NCBI GenBank assembly: GCA_963724535.1 | Contig: CAVRVD010000017.1 | Span: forward strand, 124,001 to 188,000 | Direction of reading: 5' to 3' | DNA: 64,000 nt | Source of the DNA: JADJPO01 sp963724535 | Lineage (GTDB): Bacteria > Actinomycetota > Actinomycetes > Actinomycetales > Kineosporiaceae | In this document: positions 25,045 to 35,051 of the stretch, piece by piece | How the letters are laid out: each line of letters starts with the position of its first letter | Position numbering within the stretch: position 1 is the first letter of the stretch | The notes under the pieces: generated by a model | Database searches by the model: none | Told to the model about the DNA's origin: nothing | Seen by the model: only the letters and a program-made list of their open reading frames with translations | Program-made: the position numbers and the translations under genes

Positions 25045-26272
25045 GGTGGGCTCCTGCTCGGCCCCGCGGCCCACGTCGTCCGGGCGGCGCGGCCGCGCCG
25101 GTGAGCCACCCAGCAACCGTCCCGAGCGACCGGTCTGCAGGCCCGACACCTCCGCCACGACGTCGTCCCAGAGCAGCACCCCGCGTACCGTGCCGGTCGC
25201 GTCGACGACGACGTACTCGTGGTGCGCGTGCGCCTGCAGATGGCGAACCAACGAGTCGGCGGCCAGCGAGTCCTGGACGACGGCATGCGCGGGTAGGACC
25301 CGCGCCACGGCCGCCGCGGGCGTCCGGGTGATCAGCTCCGAGGGCACGGTGGCGATGGCCCGGCCATCCAGGACCGCGGCCGGATGATCGTCCGGGCCGA
25401 GCAGCACCACCTCGTCGACCGAGCTGAGCTCGGCCGCCTGCAGGGCCTCGGCCAGGCCCGTCCCGGCCGGTACCGCCACCGCCGGCCGCATCAGTCGGGC
25501 GCGCGTTGACCTTCTGGGATCGCCCCCGCCAGGTCGCCAGGGCGATCGCCTGGCTGGCGCCCTGCCAGAGCATCGCGGCAATCAGCAGCACCCAGACCAG
25601 CGAGGTGAGACCCACCCCCTGGCCCCGGGTCAGCGGCAGCACGACGGCCCAGAAGACCAGCCCGGCGGCCACCGCCCGCCCGGTCCAGCCGGCGGCCACG
25701 GTTCCGGCGTCCCGCCGTCCGGTGATCTTCCAGATCAGGGCCTCCAACGCCCGGCCGCCGTCCAGCGGGAGACCCGGCAACGCGTTGAACACGGCGACGA
25801 ACCCGTTGGCCAGCACCGCACCGCTCAGCAGCAGCTGGACGATGCCTCCCTGCGGCAGGCCGGGGCTGACCAGCACCCCCAGGACGGCGAGGGCCGCGTT
25901 GGTGGCCGGCCCGACCAGGCTCACCAGGGCGCTGCGACCCGGTGTGCTCATCTCCTGGTCGAAGGCGGTGTGCCCGCCCCACAGGTCGAGGACCACCCGT
26001 GTCGGCGGGGTGCCGACCGACCGAGCTGCCACCGCGTGGGCGAGCTCGTGGAGGAACACCGACGCCAGCAGCAGCAGCGCAGCGCAGAAGGCCACGATGT
26101 AGACCCCGGCGTCGCCCAGCTGCGGCGCCTGCCGCTGTACCGCCGGGGCATAGAAGTAGGTCACCAGGGCGGCGATCAGGAACCACGAGGGCATCAGGAG
26201 CACCGGTGCCCCGAGCACGGTGCCGATCCTGATCCCGCCGCTCAGCCCGCCGCGCTCAGAAGCGTTCGCCAC
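25042..26272 (-). pseudogene. M50 site-2-protease-like metalloprotease, frameshifted
   Basis: A membrane zinc protease of the S2P/RseP class with a C-terminal CBS region. Frame one, from GTG 26272, has the zinc motif FLHELAHAVAARS (His75, Glu76, His79) and the second ligand motif NALPGLPLDGGRA (Asp171) in a six-helix body. At about 25490-25505, after WRGRSQKVNAR, homology moves to another frame, which continues RLMRPAVAVPAGTGLAEAL with the CBS-like domain and stops at 25042. So one base is gained or lost. The unshifted frame reads on without a stop into trmI. It is either a decayed gene, a sequencing error or, less likely, programmed frameshifting. The protease core is intact. Confidence 0.8.
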
Positions 26273-26278
26273 TCCGTG

Positions 26279-26284
26279 ACTCTA
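26279..26284 (-). promoter_or_regulatory. -10 hexamer TAGAGT, leaderless start of the M50 gene
   Basis: TAGAGT ends 6 nt before the GTG at 26272. Confidence 0.5.
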
Positions 26285-26492
26285 CGCGCAGCGTCCGCCC
26301 GCGTATCGTCGTGGTCGGGGGAACCCTGAGGCAGCCGCCGTCGCCACTCAGGGGCGAGCCCTGATGCCCCGGCTGCCGGAGCCTGACACGATCGATGTCG
26401 TACCTCGGCGACGGCGGCGCTGTCCGTAGGTCGGTTGCGCCGCCGATCACCTGTCCAGCGTTTCGATCAGGCATCCGACCAGGAGGTTCACC

Positions 26493-27293
26493 GTGGGGTC
26501 CCACGTTGCGCCGGCGTCGTCCGTCGGCGAGAGTGACGAGCGATCCGACGGGCCGGTCGCCGTCGCGTTCGCCGATGACCTGACCAAGGTGTACGGAACC
26601 GGAGAGGCGCAGGTCACCGCGCTCGACAAAGTCACCGTCGCCTTCCAACGGGCCCGGCTGACCGCAATCATGGGTCCCTCGGGTTCGGGCAAGTCGACCT
26701 TGATGCACTGTATGGCTGCCCTGGACTCGCCGACGTCAGGGCGGGTGGTGATCGACGGGGTCGAGCTCGGCGGTCTGCGCGACCGCGAGCTGACCCGGCT
26801 GCGCCGTGACCGGCTCGGATTCGTCTTCCAGTCCTTCAACCTGGTGCCCACGCTGAGCGCACGGGAGAACATCACCCTGCCGCTGGACATCGCCGGCCGT
26901 CCGCTGGACACCGAATGGTTCGACACCGTGATCGACACGGTCGGGCTGCGGGACCGGCTCAGCCACCGCCCGAGCGAGCTGTCCGGCGGCCAGCAGCAGC
27001 GAGTCGCCTGCGCACGGGCGTTGGTCAGCCGACCGGCGCTCGTCTTCGCCGACGAGCCGACGGGCAACCTCGACTCGCACGCGAGCGCGGACATCCTCTC
27101 CTTCTTGCGCACCAGCGTCGACAGCTTCGGCCAGAGCGTCGTGATGGTCACCCATGAGCCGATCGCCGCGGCCTATGCCGACCGGGTGCTCTTCCTCGAG
27201 GACGGCCGGATCGTCGACGAGCTCGAGTCGCCGACCGCCGACAGCGTCCTGGAACGGATGCGCGCGTTCGACCACGGGATCCGGCGGAGCTGA
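26493..27293 (+). CDS. ABC transporter ATP-binding protein, MacB/LolD type
   Basis: The ATPase of an exporter or lipoprotein/antibiotic-extrusion system together with the permease that follows 2 nt later. Walker A GPSGSGKST (61-69), Q-loop FVFQSFNLVPT, signature LSGGQQQR (163-170), Walker B ALVFADEP (182-189) and the switch His in MVTHEP are all intact. The GTG at 26493 has AGGAGG upstream. An N-terminal extension of about 22 polar residues precedes the usual start of the domain. 266 aa. Confidence 0.93.
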   Translation: MGSHVAPASSVGESDERSDGPVAVAFADDLTKVYGTGEAQVTALDKVTVAFQRARLTAIMGPSGSGKSTLMHCMAALDSPTSGRVVIDGVELGGLRDRELTRLRRDRLGFVFQSFNLVPTLSARENITLPLDIAGRPLDTEWFDTVIDTVGLRDRLSHRPSELSGGQQQRVACARALVSRPALVFADEPTGNLDSHASADILSFLRTSVDSFGQSVVMVTHEPIAAAYADRVLFLEDGRIVDELESPTADSVLERMRAFDHGIRRS

Positions 27294-27295
27294 CC

Positions 27296-29818
27296 GTGCT
27301 GCGGCTGACCATCTCCAGCGTGCGGGGCCACATCCTGCGGTTCCTGCTCACCGCGTCCGCGGTAATGCTCGGGGTGTCGTTCGTCGCCGGCACCTTCGTG
27401 CTGCGCGACAGCATCGACTCCACGCTGAACTCACTGTTCACCCAGGCGCTCAAGGGCGTCGACGTGCAGGTCAGGGGGGTCGAGTCCGGTCCGGGCGGAC
27501 AAGGGACCTCGGGCCGAGCGTCGCTCCCGCTCGACCTGGCGACGACCCTGTCCGACGTGGACGGCGTGCGCCGCGCCTCCCCCGACATCCAGGGCGCGGC
27601 GCTGGTCGCCGGCGCCGACGGGCTACCCGTCCGCAACGGCGGTGCGCCGGGGCTCGGGTTCCCCTTCCGCGCCGACGACCCCGCATTCAGCCTGGTCGCC
27701 GGCCGCGGGCCGTCCGGACCGGACGAGGTGGCGCTGGAGACGTCGACCCTCGCCGCCTCCGGTCTCTCACTCGGTGACCGAACCCGAGCGGTGATCGGAT
27801 CCGACGTGCGCGAGGTGACGATCAGCGGCGAAGTGGTCTTCGGTGCCCTCTTCGGGGCCACGGCGGTCCTCGTCGACGAGCAGAGCGCCAGAGAGGCGTT
27901 CGCCCCGGACGGTGTCGTGTCGGCGTTCAGCCTGACCGCCGATCCGGGCGTGAGCGAGGAGGAGCTCGCTCGCCGGGTCGATGCAGTGCTGCCGGCGCAG
28001 GCCGAGACCGTGACCGGCGCGGTGCTGGACCAGGAGGCCCAGGAGGACCTGAAGACGGGGTTGGGGTTCTTCACCACCTTCCTGCTGGTGTTCGCCGCGG
28101 TGGCCCTGTTCGTCGGCTCGTTCATCATCGTCAACACCTTCTCGATGCTGATCGCGCAGCGGACCCGGGAGCTGGCACTGTTGCGCGCCGTCGGTGCCTC
28201 ACGCGGCCAGGTGATGCGCATGGTGCTCGGTGAGGCAGCGGTGATCGGAGTCCTCGGCTCGATCCTGGGCGTCGGGCTGGGCCTGCTGATCGTGGTCGGG
28301 GCGAAGGCGGCGATCCGTTCCGGCTTCGGCGCCGACATCGGCTCGGACCTGCCCCTGGCCCCCACGACCGTGCTCTGGAGCCTGCTCGTCGGCACGGCGG
28401 TCACCCTGGTGGCCGCCGCGATCCCGGCCCGGCGAGCCGCTCGAATCGCGCCGGTCGCCGCGATGCGCGATGACCTGCCGATCCCGCCCAAGGGCCTGCG
28501 CCTGCGCGGGCTGATCGGCGGCGCGATGGCGGTGGCCGGCGTGACCCTGCTCGCGGTCACCGTGGCGCGGGACCAGGTCAACTGGCCGCTGGTCGGTGTC
28601 GGCGCCGGCCTGGCCGTGATCGGTGTCGTGGTGGCCGCACCCTTGGCGACCCGCCCCGTCATACGGCTGGTGGCGTGGCCGTTCGCGACGTTCGGCGGCG
28701 TGGTCGGCCGGCTGGCCCGGGAGAATGCGCTGCGGGTTCCGCGGCGCACGGCCAGCACCGCGAGTGCGCTGATGATCGGGCTGGCGCTGATCAGTGGGCT
28801 GTCAGTGATCGCCGAGAGCGTCAAGGCGAGTATCGCCGACATCGTGGCGGCCGAGGTGACCGCGGACTACGTGCTGAACGCCGGCGGCGGCGTGCTGGTG
28901 CCTGACAGCGTGGCCGGCGACGTCGCCCGGCTACCCGGAGTGGCGACGGTGTCCCCGGTCGGCGGCGTCGGGATTCGCGTGGGCGAGGACGACACCTTCG
29001 CCTCGGTCGTCGACCCCGCGACGGTCGGTGAGGTGGTGGCCGTGCGCATGGTCACCGGTGACCTGACCGCGCTGGCCCCGGACACGGTGCTGGTCTCGCA
29101 GAGCTTCGCCGAGGATCGCGGCCTGAGCATCGGTGGCTCGGTGGACGCGACCGTGGGCGGGTTGGCCGAACGGGCGCTGACGGTCGGCGGGATCTACCAG
29201 GACAGCCAGCTCATCGGTGATGCCGTGGTCGCCCGCGCCCTCTACGAGCAGGCAATCCCGGTGGCCGCCCGCGGGGACTTCGCGGTGTTCGTCAACGCCG
29301 AGCCGGGGGCCGACCCGGCCGCGTTGCGTGCGGGCCTGACCGACGCGGTCGCCCCGTACCTGGTGGTCTCGGTGGACGACGGCGAGGAATACGTGGACGC
29401 CGCCACCGGCCAGATCGACCTGTTGCTCAACCTGCTCTACGTGATGCTGTTGTTCAGCGTGGTGGTGGCGGTGCTCGGCATCGTCAACACGCTGGCCCTG
29501 TCGGTCATCGAGCGCACCCGCGAGATCGGTCTGCTGCGCGCGGTGGGCCTGGGCCGTCGCCAGCTCGCCGGGATGATCACGATCGAGTCGGTGGCGACCG
29601 CCGTGTTCGGCGCCGTGCTGGGCACCGGGCTCGGCCTCGGGCTCGGCCTGGCCATGCAACGCGGACTGCGCAACCAGGGGCTGGACGTGCTCTCGGTCCC
29701 GTGGGCGACCGTCAGCGTCGTGCTGGTGGCCGCCGCGTTGGTCGGGGTGGTCGCGGCGGTGCTGCCCGCCGTCCGGGCGGTGCGGCTGAACGTACTGCAG
29801 GCGATCGCCACCGAGTGA
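27296..29818 (+). CDS. FtsX-like ABC transporter permease, 840 aa
   Basis: The membrane partner of the ATPase just upstream. It has an N-terminal helix (LRFLLTASAVMLGVSFVAGT), an extracytoplasmic domain (about 50-250), then three helices with RTRELALLRAVGASRGQVMR. A second copy of the same layout follows: the domain about 510-700, then the last helices with RTREIGLLRAVGLGRRQLAG. This duplicated FtsX/MacB_PCD arrangement is typical of actinobacterial permeases of about 850 aa, which act as monomers or with one ATPase dimer. Substrate unknown. Confidence 0.93.
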   Translation: MLRLTISSVRGHILRFLLTASAVMLGVSFVAGTFVLRDSIDSTLNSLFTQALKGVDVQVRGVESGPGGQGTSGRASLPLDLATTLSDVDGVRRASPDIQGAALVAGADGLPVRNGGAPGLGFPFRADDPAFSLVAGRGPSGPDEVALETSTLAASGLSLGDRTRAVIGSDVREVTISGEVVFGALFGATAVLVDEQSAREAFAPDGVVSAFSLTADPGVSEEELARRVDAVLPAQAETVTGAVLDQEAQEDLKTGLGFFTTFLLVFAAVALFVGSFIIVNTFSMLIAQRTRELALLRAVGASRGQVMRMVLGEAAVIGVLGSILGVGLGLLIVVGAKAAIRSGFGADIGSDLPLAPTTVLWSLLVGTAVTLVAAAIPARRAARIAPVAAMRDDLPIPPKGLRLRGLIGGAMAVAGVTLLAVTVARDQVNWPLVGVGAGLAVIGVVVAAPLATRPVIRLVAWPFATFGGVVGRLARENALRVPRRTASTASALMIGLALISGLSVIAESVKASIADIVAAEVTADYVLNAGGGVLVPDSVAGDVARLPGVATVSPVGGVGIRVGEDDTFASVVDPATVGEVVAVRMVTGDLTALAPDTVLVSQSFAEDRGLSIGGSVDATVGGLAERALTVGGIYQDSQLIGDAVVARALYEQAIPVAARGDFAVFVNAEPGADPAALRAGLTDAVAPYLVVSVDDGEEYVDAATGQIDLLLNLLYVMLLFSVVVAVLGIVNTLALSVIERTREIGLLRAVGLGRRQLAGMITIESVATAVFGAVLGTGLGLGLGLAMQRGLRNQGLDVLSVPWATVSVVLVAAALVGVVAAVLPAVRAVRLNVLQAIATE

Positions 29819-29849
29819 TCGTGGACCCGGAGCTCGAGATTCGGGAGGT

Positions 29850-30506
29850 CTACGCGGTGACCGAGCGCAGCGAGGCCGGGCTGAGCCCCTCCAGAGTGGT
29901 CAGCACCGGCCCGGGCGTGTGGTCGACCAAGGGCACCAGATGCTCGACGGCGATCAGCGGCACCCCGGCGGCGCGGGCCGAGGCGACCCCGTTCGGGCTG
30001 TCCTCGATGGCCACGCAGTCGGCCGGGGCGACGGCGAGGCGGCGGGCCGCCTGCAGGTAGGGCTCCGGGTGCGGCTTGCCCTGGTCCACCTCGTCTCCGC
30101 AGACCAGGACGGCGAAGGTGCCCGGCGGCAGCTGGCGCAGCACCGCCTCCGCCAGGCTCCGGTACGACATCGTGACCAAGGCGTTCGGCACGCCAGCCGC
30201 CACCAGGGCCTCGAGCAGGTCTCGAGCGCCGGGCCGCCACGGGACGACGTCCCCCACCCGGCGGTTCACGCCGTCCAGCAGCTCGTCGATGATCTTCTCC
30301 GGCGGCAGCGGTACCCCGCCCTGGGCGGCGATGACACGGGCCGAGGTGAGCAGGTCGTTGCCGACCAGCGAGTGCGCCTGCTCCAGGGTCCAGCTGCCGC
30401 CGTAGCGGGTGACCAGCTCGATCTCGCACTCGATCCAGTACGGCTCGGTGTCCACCAGGGTGCCGTCCATGTCCCACAGCACCGCCGCGGGCAGGCTCTG
30501 ACTCAT
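29850..30506 (-). CDS. HAD-superfamily phosphatase, 218 aa
   Basis: A beta-phosphoglucomutase-like/phosphoglycolate-phosphatase-like hydrolase. Motif I is VLWDMDGTLVDTEPYW with the nucleophile Asp, motif II VTMSYRS, motif III Lys in DEVDQGKPHPEPYL, and motif IV IEDSPNGVASARAAG. The helical cap lies between motifs I and II. The ATG at 30506 starts MSQSLPAAVLWDMD. It is 67 nt downstream of metH on the same strand and ends 31 bp from the converging permease gene. Substrate unknown. Confidence 0.92.
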   Translation of the reverse strand: MSQSLPAAVLWDMDGTLVDTEPYWIECEIELVTRYGGSWTLEQAHSLVGNDLLTSARVIAAQGGVPLPPEKIIDELLDGVNRRVGDVVPWRPGARDLLEALVAAGVPNALVTMSYRSLAEAVLRQLPPGTFAVLVCGDEVDQGKPHPEPYLQAARRLAVAPADCVAIEDSPNGVASARAAGVPLIAVEHLVPLVDHTPGPVLTTLEGLSPASLRSVTA

Positions 30507-30573
30507 CACGCGACGACATGTCTCATCGAAGTGGTATGCCGGCTCGTGATGGCAGGGCTCGTGGTTGGTGCGG

Positions 30574-33500
30574 TCATGTCGCGTTGAAGTACTTCGCCTC
30601 GGGGTGATGCACCACCAACGCGTCGGTGGACTGCTCCGGGTGCAGCTGCAGCTCCTCGGACAGCTTGACCCCGATCCGGTCGGGTCGCAGCAGCGCCACC
30701 AGGGTGGCCCGGTCCTCCAGGTTCGGACAGGCCGGGTAGCCGAAGGAGTACCGAGAGCCCCGGTAGCCCTGCCGCAGGATGGCGTGCAGGTCGGCGTCGT
30801 CCTCGACGCCGAAGCCGAGTTCGACCCGGGTCCGGGCGTGCCAGTACTCGGCCAGCGCCTCGGTGAGTTGCACCGACAGGCCGTGCAGCTCGAGGTAGTC
30901 GCGGTAGGCGTTGTCCGCGAACAGGTCCGCGGTCGCCTCGGCCACCTTCGGGCCCATCGTGACCAGCTGGAAGGAGACCACGTCCGGACCGCCGAGCTCC
31001 TCGGCCTCCTCACGGCTGCGGAAGAAGTCGGCCAGGCACAGCCGCCGGTCACGGCGCTGCCGGGGGAAGGTGAACCGGGCCCGCTCGCTGCCCGGCTCGC
31101 CACCGGCTTCGATGGCCGAGGCCTCGTCGTGCAGCACCACCAGGTCGTTGCCCTCCGAGACGCAGGGGTAGTACCCGGCGACCACGGCTGCCTCCAGGAT
31201 CCCTTCGGTCTGAACCCGTTCCAGCCACATCCGCAGCCGTGGCCGGCCCTCGGTCTCGACCAGCTCCTCATAGCCGGGACCTGATCCGCCGCGGGCGCCC
31301 TTGAGCCCCCACTGGCCCACGAACGTGGCCCGCTCGTCGAGGTAGGACGCGTAGTCGGCCAGCGCGATGCCCTTGATGATCCGCTCCCCCCAGTACGGGG
31401 GGGTGGGCACCGGCAGGCCGCGCTCGACGTCCGAGCGGCGGGTCGAGGAGGTGTCGGTGCCGTCCTCGGCCGTGACGCCGCCGGCCCGGACTCGGCGCGG
31501 GCGGCGCGCCGGCAGCTCGGCCCCGGGTACCCCACGCTTGACCGCGACCACCGCGTCCATCAGCCGCAGCCCCTCGAAGGCGTCCCGGGCGTAGCGCACG
31601 TCGCCGGCGTACAGCTCGGCGAGGTCGTTCTCGACATAGGCGCGGGTCAACGCCGCCCCACCGAGGATCACCGGCCAGCGCGTCGCCTCCCCCCGGGCGT
31701 TGATCTCCTCGAGGTTCTCCTTCATCACCACGGTGGACTTGACCAGCAGTCCGGACATGCCGATCGCGTCGGCGTCGGACTCGTGAGCGGCCCGCAGGAT
31801 CTCCGAGATCGGCTGCTTGATCCCGATGTTGACCACGGTGTAGCCGTTGTTGGACAGGATGATATCGACCAGATTCTTGCCGATGTCGTGCACGTCGCCC
31901 CGCACGGTGGCCAACACGATGGTCCCCTTGCCACCGGATCCGGAGCCGTCGATCTGCTCGATGTGTGGCTCCAGGTGGGCTACCGCGGTCTTCATCACCT
32001 CGGCCGAGGTCAGCACGAACGGCAGCTGCATCTCCCCGCGGCCGAACAGCTCGCCGACCGTGCGCATGCCCTCCAACAGGTGGTCGTTGATGATGTCCAG
32101 GGCACTGCTCCCGGAGGCCAGGGCCGCGTCCAGGTCCTCGGTCAGTCCCTTGGGCTCGCCGTCCACTATCCGCCTGGCCAGCCGCTCCCCCAGCGGCAGC
32201 CCGGCCATCTCGGCGGCCCGGTCGGCCCGCACCGACGCGGCATCGACGCCCTCGAACAGGTCGAGCATCCGGGCCAGCGGGTCGTAGACCACCACTCCGG
32301 TCTCGTCGTGGCGGCGCCGGTCGTAGACCAGGTCCAGGGCCACCTCGAGCTGCTCGGCGGGGATGCGCGAGATCGGCAGGATCTTCGCCGCATGCACGAT
32401 CGCCGAGTCCAGCCCGGCCTTGACCGCCTCGTGCAGGAACACCGAGTTCAGCACCACCCGGGCGGCGGGGTTCAGACCGAAGGAGATGTTCGAGACCCCG
32501 AGCGTGGTCTGCACCCCGGGATAGCGGGCCTTGACCTGGCGGATCGCCTCGATGGTCGCGGCGCCGTCGCGGCGGGTCTCCTCCTGGCCGGTGGCGATCG
32601 GGAAGGTCAGGCAGTCCAGCAGGATGTCCTCGACGGCCATCCCCCACCGACCCGTGAGCGTCTCGACGAGCCGGCTGGCAACGGCCACCTTGTGCTCGAC
32701 GGTGCGGGCCTGCCCGGTCTCGTCGATGGTCAGCGCCACCACCGCGGCGCCGTGCTCGCGGACCAGCGGCATGATCCGGGCGAACCGGCTGCCCTCGTCC
32801 TCGCCGTCCTCGAAGTTCACCGAGTTGATCACGGCGCGGCCGCCGAGCAGCTCCAGGCCGGCCTGCAGGATGGCGGGCTCGGTGGAGTCGAGCACCAGCG
32901 GCAGGGTCGAGGCGGTGGCCAGCCGGCTGACCACCTCGCGGGTGTCGGCCACCCCGTCCCGCCCGACATAGTCGACGCACACGTCGAGCAGGTGCGCGCC
33001 GTCCCGAGTCTGGCTGCGGGCGATGGCGACGCACTCGTCCCAGCGCTGCGCGAGCATGGCCTCCCGGAACGCCTTGGACCCGTTGGCGTTCGTCCGCTCC
33101 CCGATCGACAGGTAGGCGGTGTCCTGCCGGAACGGCACGTGCTGGTAGATGCTGGCCACCCCCGGTTCGGGGCGGGGCCGGCGGGGCGCGGCGGGGCGGT
33201 GGGCGACCCGGCGCACGACGTGGCGCAGGTGCTCGGGGGTGGTGCCGCAACAGCCGCCGACCAGGGTCAGGCCGAAGTCGCGGGTGAACGCCTCATGCGC
33301 ATCGGCGAGCTGCACCGGGGTGAGCGGGTAGTGGGCGCCGTCCCGGGTCAGCTCGGGCAGCCCAGCGTTCGGCATGCAGGTGAGCGGGATCCGGGCGTGC
33401 CGGGACAGATGGCGCAGATGTTCGCTCATCTCGGTCGGGCCGGTGGCGCAGTTCAGCCCGATCGCGTCGATCCCGAGCGCCTCCAGCGCGGTCAGGGCCG

Positions 33501-34125
33501 CGCCGATCTCGCTGCCGACCAGCATCGTGCCGGTGGTCTCCACGGTCACCTGGACCAGGATCGGCAGGTCGGCGCCGGTGGCGGCGAGCGCCCGCTGCGC
33601 CCCGATCACGGCCGCCTTGGCCTGCAACAGGTCCTGCGAGGTCTCCACCAGCAGCGCGTCCACGCCGCCCTCGACCAGACCGCGGCACTGGGTCTGGTAG
33701 GCGTCGCGCAGGTCCGCGAACGGGGCATGGCCGAGGGAGGGCAGCTTGGTGCCCGGTCCGATCGAGCCGAACACGTAGCGGGGATGCTCGGCGGTGCTGT
33801 AGGCGTCGGCCGCCGTTCGCGCGATCCGGGCGCCGACCAGGGCCAGCTCCTCGATCCTGTCGGCGATCCCGTACTCGCCGAGGTTGCCCAGATTGGTACC
33901 GAAGGTGTTGGTCTCGACCGCGTCGACCCCGACGTCGAGGTAGGCCTCGTGCACCTCCCGCACCACGTCGGGCCGGGTGACGTTGAGGATTTCGTTGCAG
34001 CCCTCGTGGCCCTGGAAGTCCTCCAGGGAAGGGTCGGCGGCCTGCAGCATCGTGCCCATGGCGCCGTCAGCCACCAGGACGCGTTCGGCAAGAGCACGAC
34101 GTAGGGACCGGTCGGGTTCGCTCAT
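30574..34125 (-). CDS. metH: Cobalamin-dependent methionine synthase MetH
   Basis: Transfers the methyl group of 5-methyltetrahydrofolate to homocysteine. All four modules are present in 1,183 aa. The homocysteine domain has zinc cysteines in LVGGCCGTTPEHL, plus VETNTFGTNLG. The pterin domain follows (SIGERTNANGSKAFREA). The B12 domain has the axial-ligand motif RGDVHDIGKN near residue 747, then a linker rich in Arg. The C-terminal SAM reactivation domain has YFSFGYP-type RYSFGYPACPNLEDR. TAGACT 7 nt before the ATG and no Shine-Dalgarno point to a leaderless transcript. I saw no cobalamin riboswitch upstream. Confidence 0.98.
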   Translation of the reverse strand: MSEPDRSLRRALAERVLVADGAMGTMLQAADPSLEDFQGHEGCNEILNVTRPDVVREVHEAYLDVGVDAVETNTFGTNLGNLGEYGIADRIEELALVGARIARTAADAYSTAEHPRYVFGSIGPGTKLPSLGHAPFADLRDAYQTQCRGLVEGGVDALLVETSQDLLQAKAAVIGAQRALAATGADLPILVQVTVETTGTMLVGSEIGAALTALEALGIDAIGLNCATGPTEMSEHLRHLSRHARIPLTCMPNAGLPELTRDGAHYPLTPVQLADAHEAFTRDFGLTLVGGCCGTTPEHLRHVVRRVAHRPAAPRRPRPEPGVASIYQHVPFRQDTAYLSIGERTNANGSKAFREAMLAQRWDECVAIARSQTRDGAHLLDVCVDYVGRDGVADTREVVSRLATASTLPLVLDSTEPAILQAGLELLGGRAVINSVNFEDGEDEGSRFARIMPLVREHGAAVVALTIDETGQARTVEHKVAVASRLVETLTGRWGMAVEDILLDCLTFPIATGQEETRRDGAATIEAIRQVKARYPGVQTTLGVSNISFGLNPAARVVLNSVFLHEAVKAGLDSAIVHAAKILPISRIPAEQLEVALDLVYDRRRHDETGVVVYDPLARMLDLFEGVDAASVRADRAAEMAGLPLGERLARRIVDGEPKGLTEDLDAALASGSSALDIINDHLLEGMRTVGELFGRGEMQLPFVLTSAEVMKTAVAHLEPHIEQIDGSGSGGKGTIVLATVRGDVHDIGKNLVDIILSNNGYTVVNIGIKQPISEILRAAHESDADAIGMSGLLVKSTVVMKENLEEINARGEATRWPVILGGAALTRAYVENDLAELYAGDVRYARDAFEGLRLMDAVVAVKRGVPGAELPARRPRRVRAGGVTAEDGTDTSSTRRSDVERGLPVPTPPYWGERIIKGIALADYASYLDERATFVGQWGLKGARGGSGPGYEELVETEGRPRLRMWLERVQTEGILEAAVVAGYYPCVSEGNDLVVLHDEASAIEAGGEPGSERARFTFPRQRRDRRLCLADFFRSREEAEELGGPDVVSFQLVTMGPKVAEATADLFADNAYRDYLELHGLSVQLTEALAEYWHARTRVELGFGVEDDADLHAILRQGYRGSRYSFGYPACPNLEDRATLVALLRPDRIGVKLSEELQLHPEQSTDALVVHHPEAKYFNAT

Positions 34126-34132
34126 TGCGCAA

Positions 34133-34138
34133 AGTCTA
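34133..34138 (-). promoter_or_regulatory. -10 hexamer TAGACT, leaderless start of metH
   Basis: TAGACT ends 7 nt before the metH ATG. No recognisable -35 at 16-19 nt upstream. Confidence 0.55.
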
Positions 34139-34186
34139 CGGGCGTCGAACGGTCAGGTCGTTCGCCCGAACGGACCGTTGCCGCCG

Positions 34187-34991
34187 TCAGGGTCCGTTCG
34201 GGTCGGAGCCGGAAGCGCCGTTCGTCGCCCCCGGCGGCCCCGGCGCGGCCGGGTCAGGTGCCCGCCGGGCGCGCAGCAGCCCCTGCGCGGTGCCCCAGAT
34301 GCCACGCCGGAAGGCCAGTACCACCACGACGAAGACCGTGCCGGTGATGATGCCGATGCCGTTGAACCCCGAGGTGACCAGCCGGTCCTCGAGCAGCACG
34401 ACCAGGCCGGCACCGACCGGCCCACCCCACAGGGTGCCCATCCCGCCGAGCACGGAGATCAGCACGACCTTGCCGGAGGTCGTCCAGTACAGCTCCTGCA
34501 GAGAGGCGAAGCCGTGGCTGATCGCGAAGATCCCGCCGGCCAGCCCGGACAGCCCGGCGGACGCGACGAAGGCGAGGAGCTTGTACACCTCGACGTGGTA
34601 ACCCAGGGCCCTGGCCCGGGACGGGTTGTTCCGGATCGCGACGATCACCCGGCCGAACGGCGAGTGGACGATGCGCCAGGCGAGCCACATCCCGGCGAGC
34701 AGGATCGGCAGTGCCGCGTAGTAGAAGTAGAAGGAGTCGGTCTCGACCGCCTCGATCCCGAAGAACGAGGTCGGTACCGCCTGCAGTCCGTTCTCACCGC
34801 CGGTGAGGTCTCGCCACTGGTTGGCGAGGAAGTAGAGCATCTGGGCGAAGGCCAGGGTCACCATCGCGAAGTAGATGCCGCTTCGGCGCACCGACAGGTA
34901 CCCGATCGGGACTGCCAGCAACATGGCGAAGCCGGCCCCGGCCAGCACCGCCACCGGGAACGGGACGCCGGCGTGGATGGCGACCAGACCG
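34187..34991 (-). pseudogene. LivM-type branched-chain amino acid permease, 5' end missing
   Basis: The frame encodes the middle and C-terminus of LivM: IGYLSVRRSGIYFAMVTLAF, GRVIVAIRNNPSRARALGYH and SVLGGMGTLWGGPVGAGLV, then a Pro/Ala-rich tail. The usual first 60-70 residues (first helices) are absent; homology starts near 34985 with LVAIHAGVPFP. An in-frame GTG at 34954 could start a truncated protein of 255 aa, but no ribosome-binding site supports it. No complete livH, livG or livF is nearby, so an uptake system is not present here. Confidence 0.75.
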
Positions 34992-35051
34992 GTGCTTGGT
35001 CAGTCCGCGAGTGCGCAGCAGGACGCGACGCGCTCCCGCCCCATCCTCCAC
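34992..35051 (-). pseudogene. Start of a LivG-type ABC ATPase gene, truncated at codon 20
   Basis: A strong GGGAGGAG precedes a GTG at 35051 whose frame reads MEDGAGARRVLLRTRGLTKH; the LLRTRGLTK part is the classic N-terminus of LivG-type ATP-binding proteins. Homology ends abruptly at 34992, where LivM-coding sequence begins in another frame. Confidence 0.5.

Noticed and set aside
23990..26272. A real 760-residue M50-TrmI fusion protein
   Set aside because: The middle part is low-complexity Gly/Arg/Ala, while the expected CBS-like domain is intact in another frame, and trmI has its own start.
34126..34186. Cobalamin riboswitch upstream of metH
   Set aside because: The gap is about 60 bp with no B12-box-like conserved motif, and the TANNNT position implies no leader.
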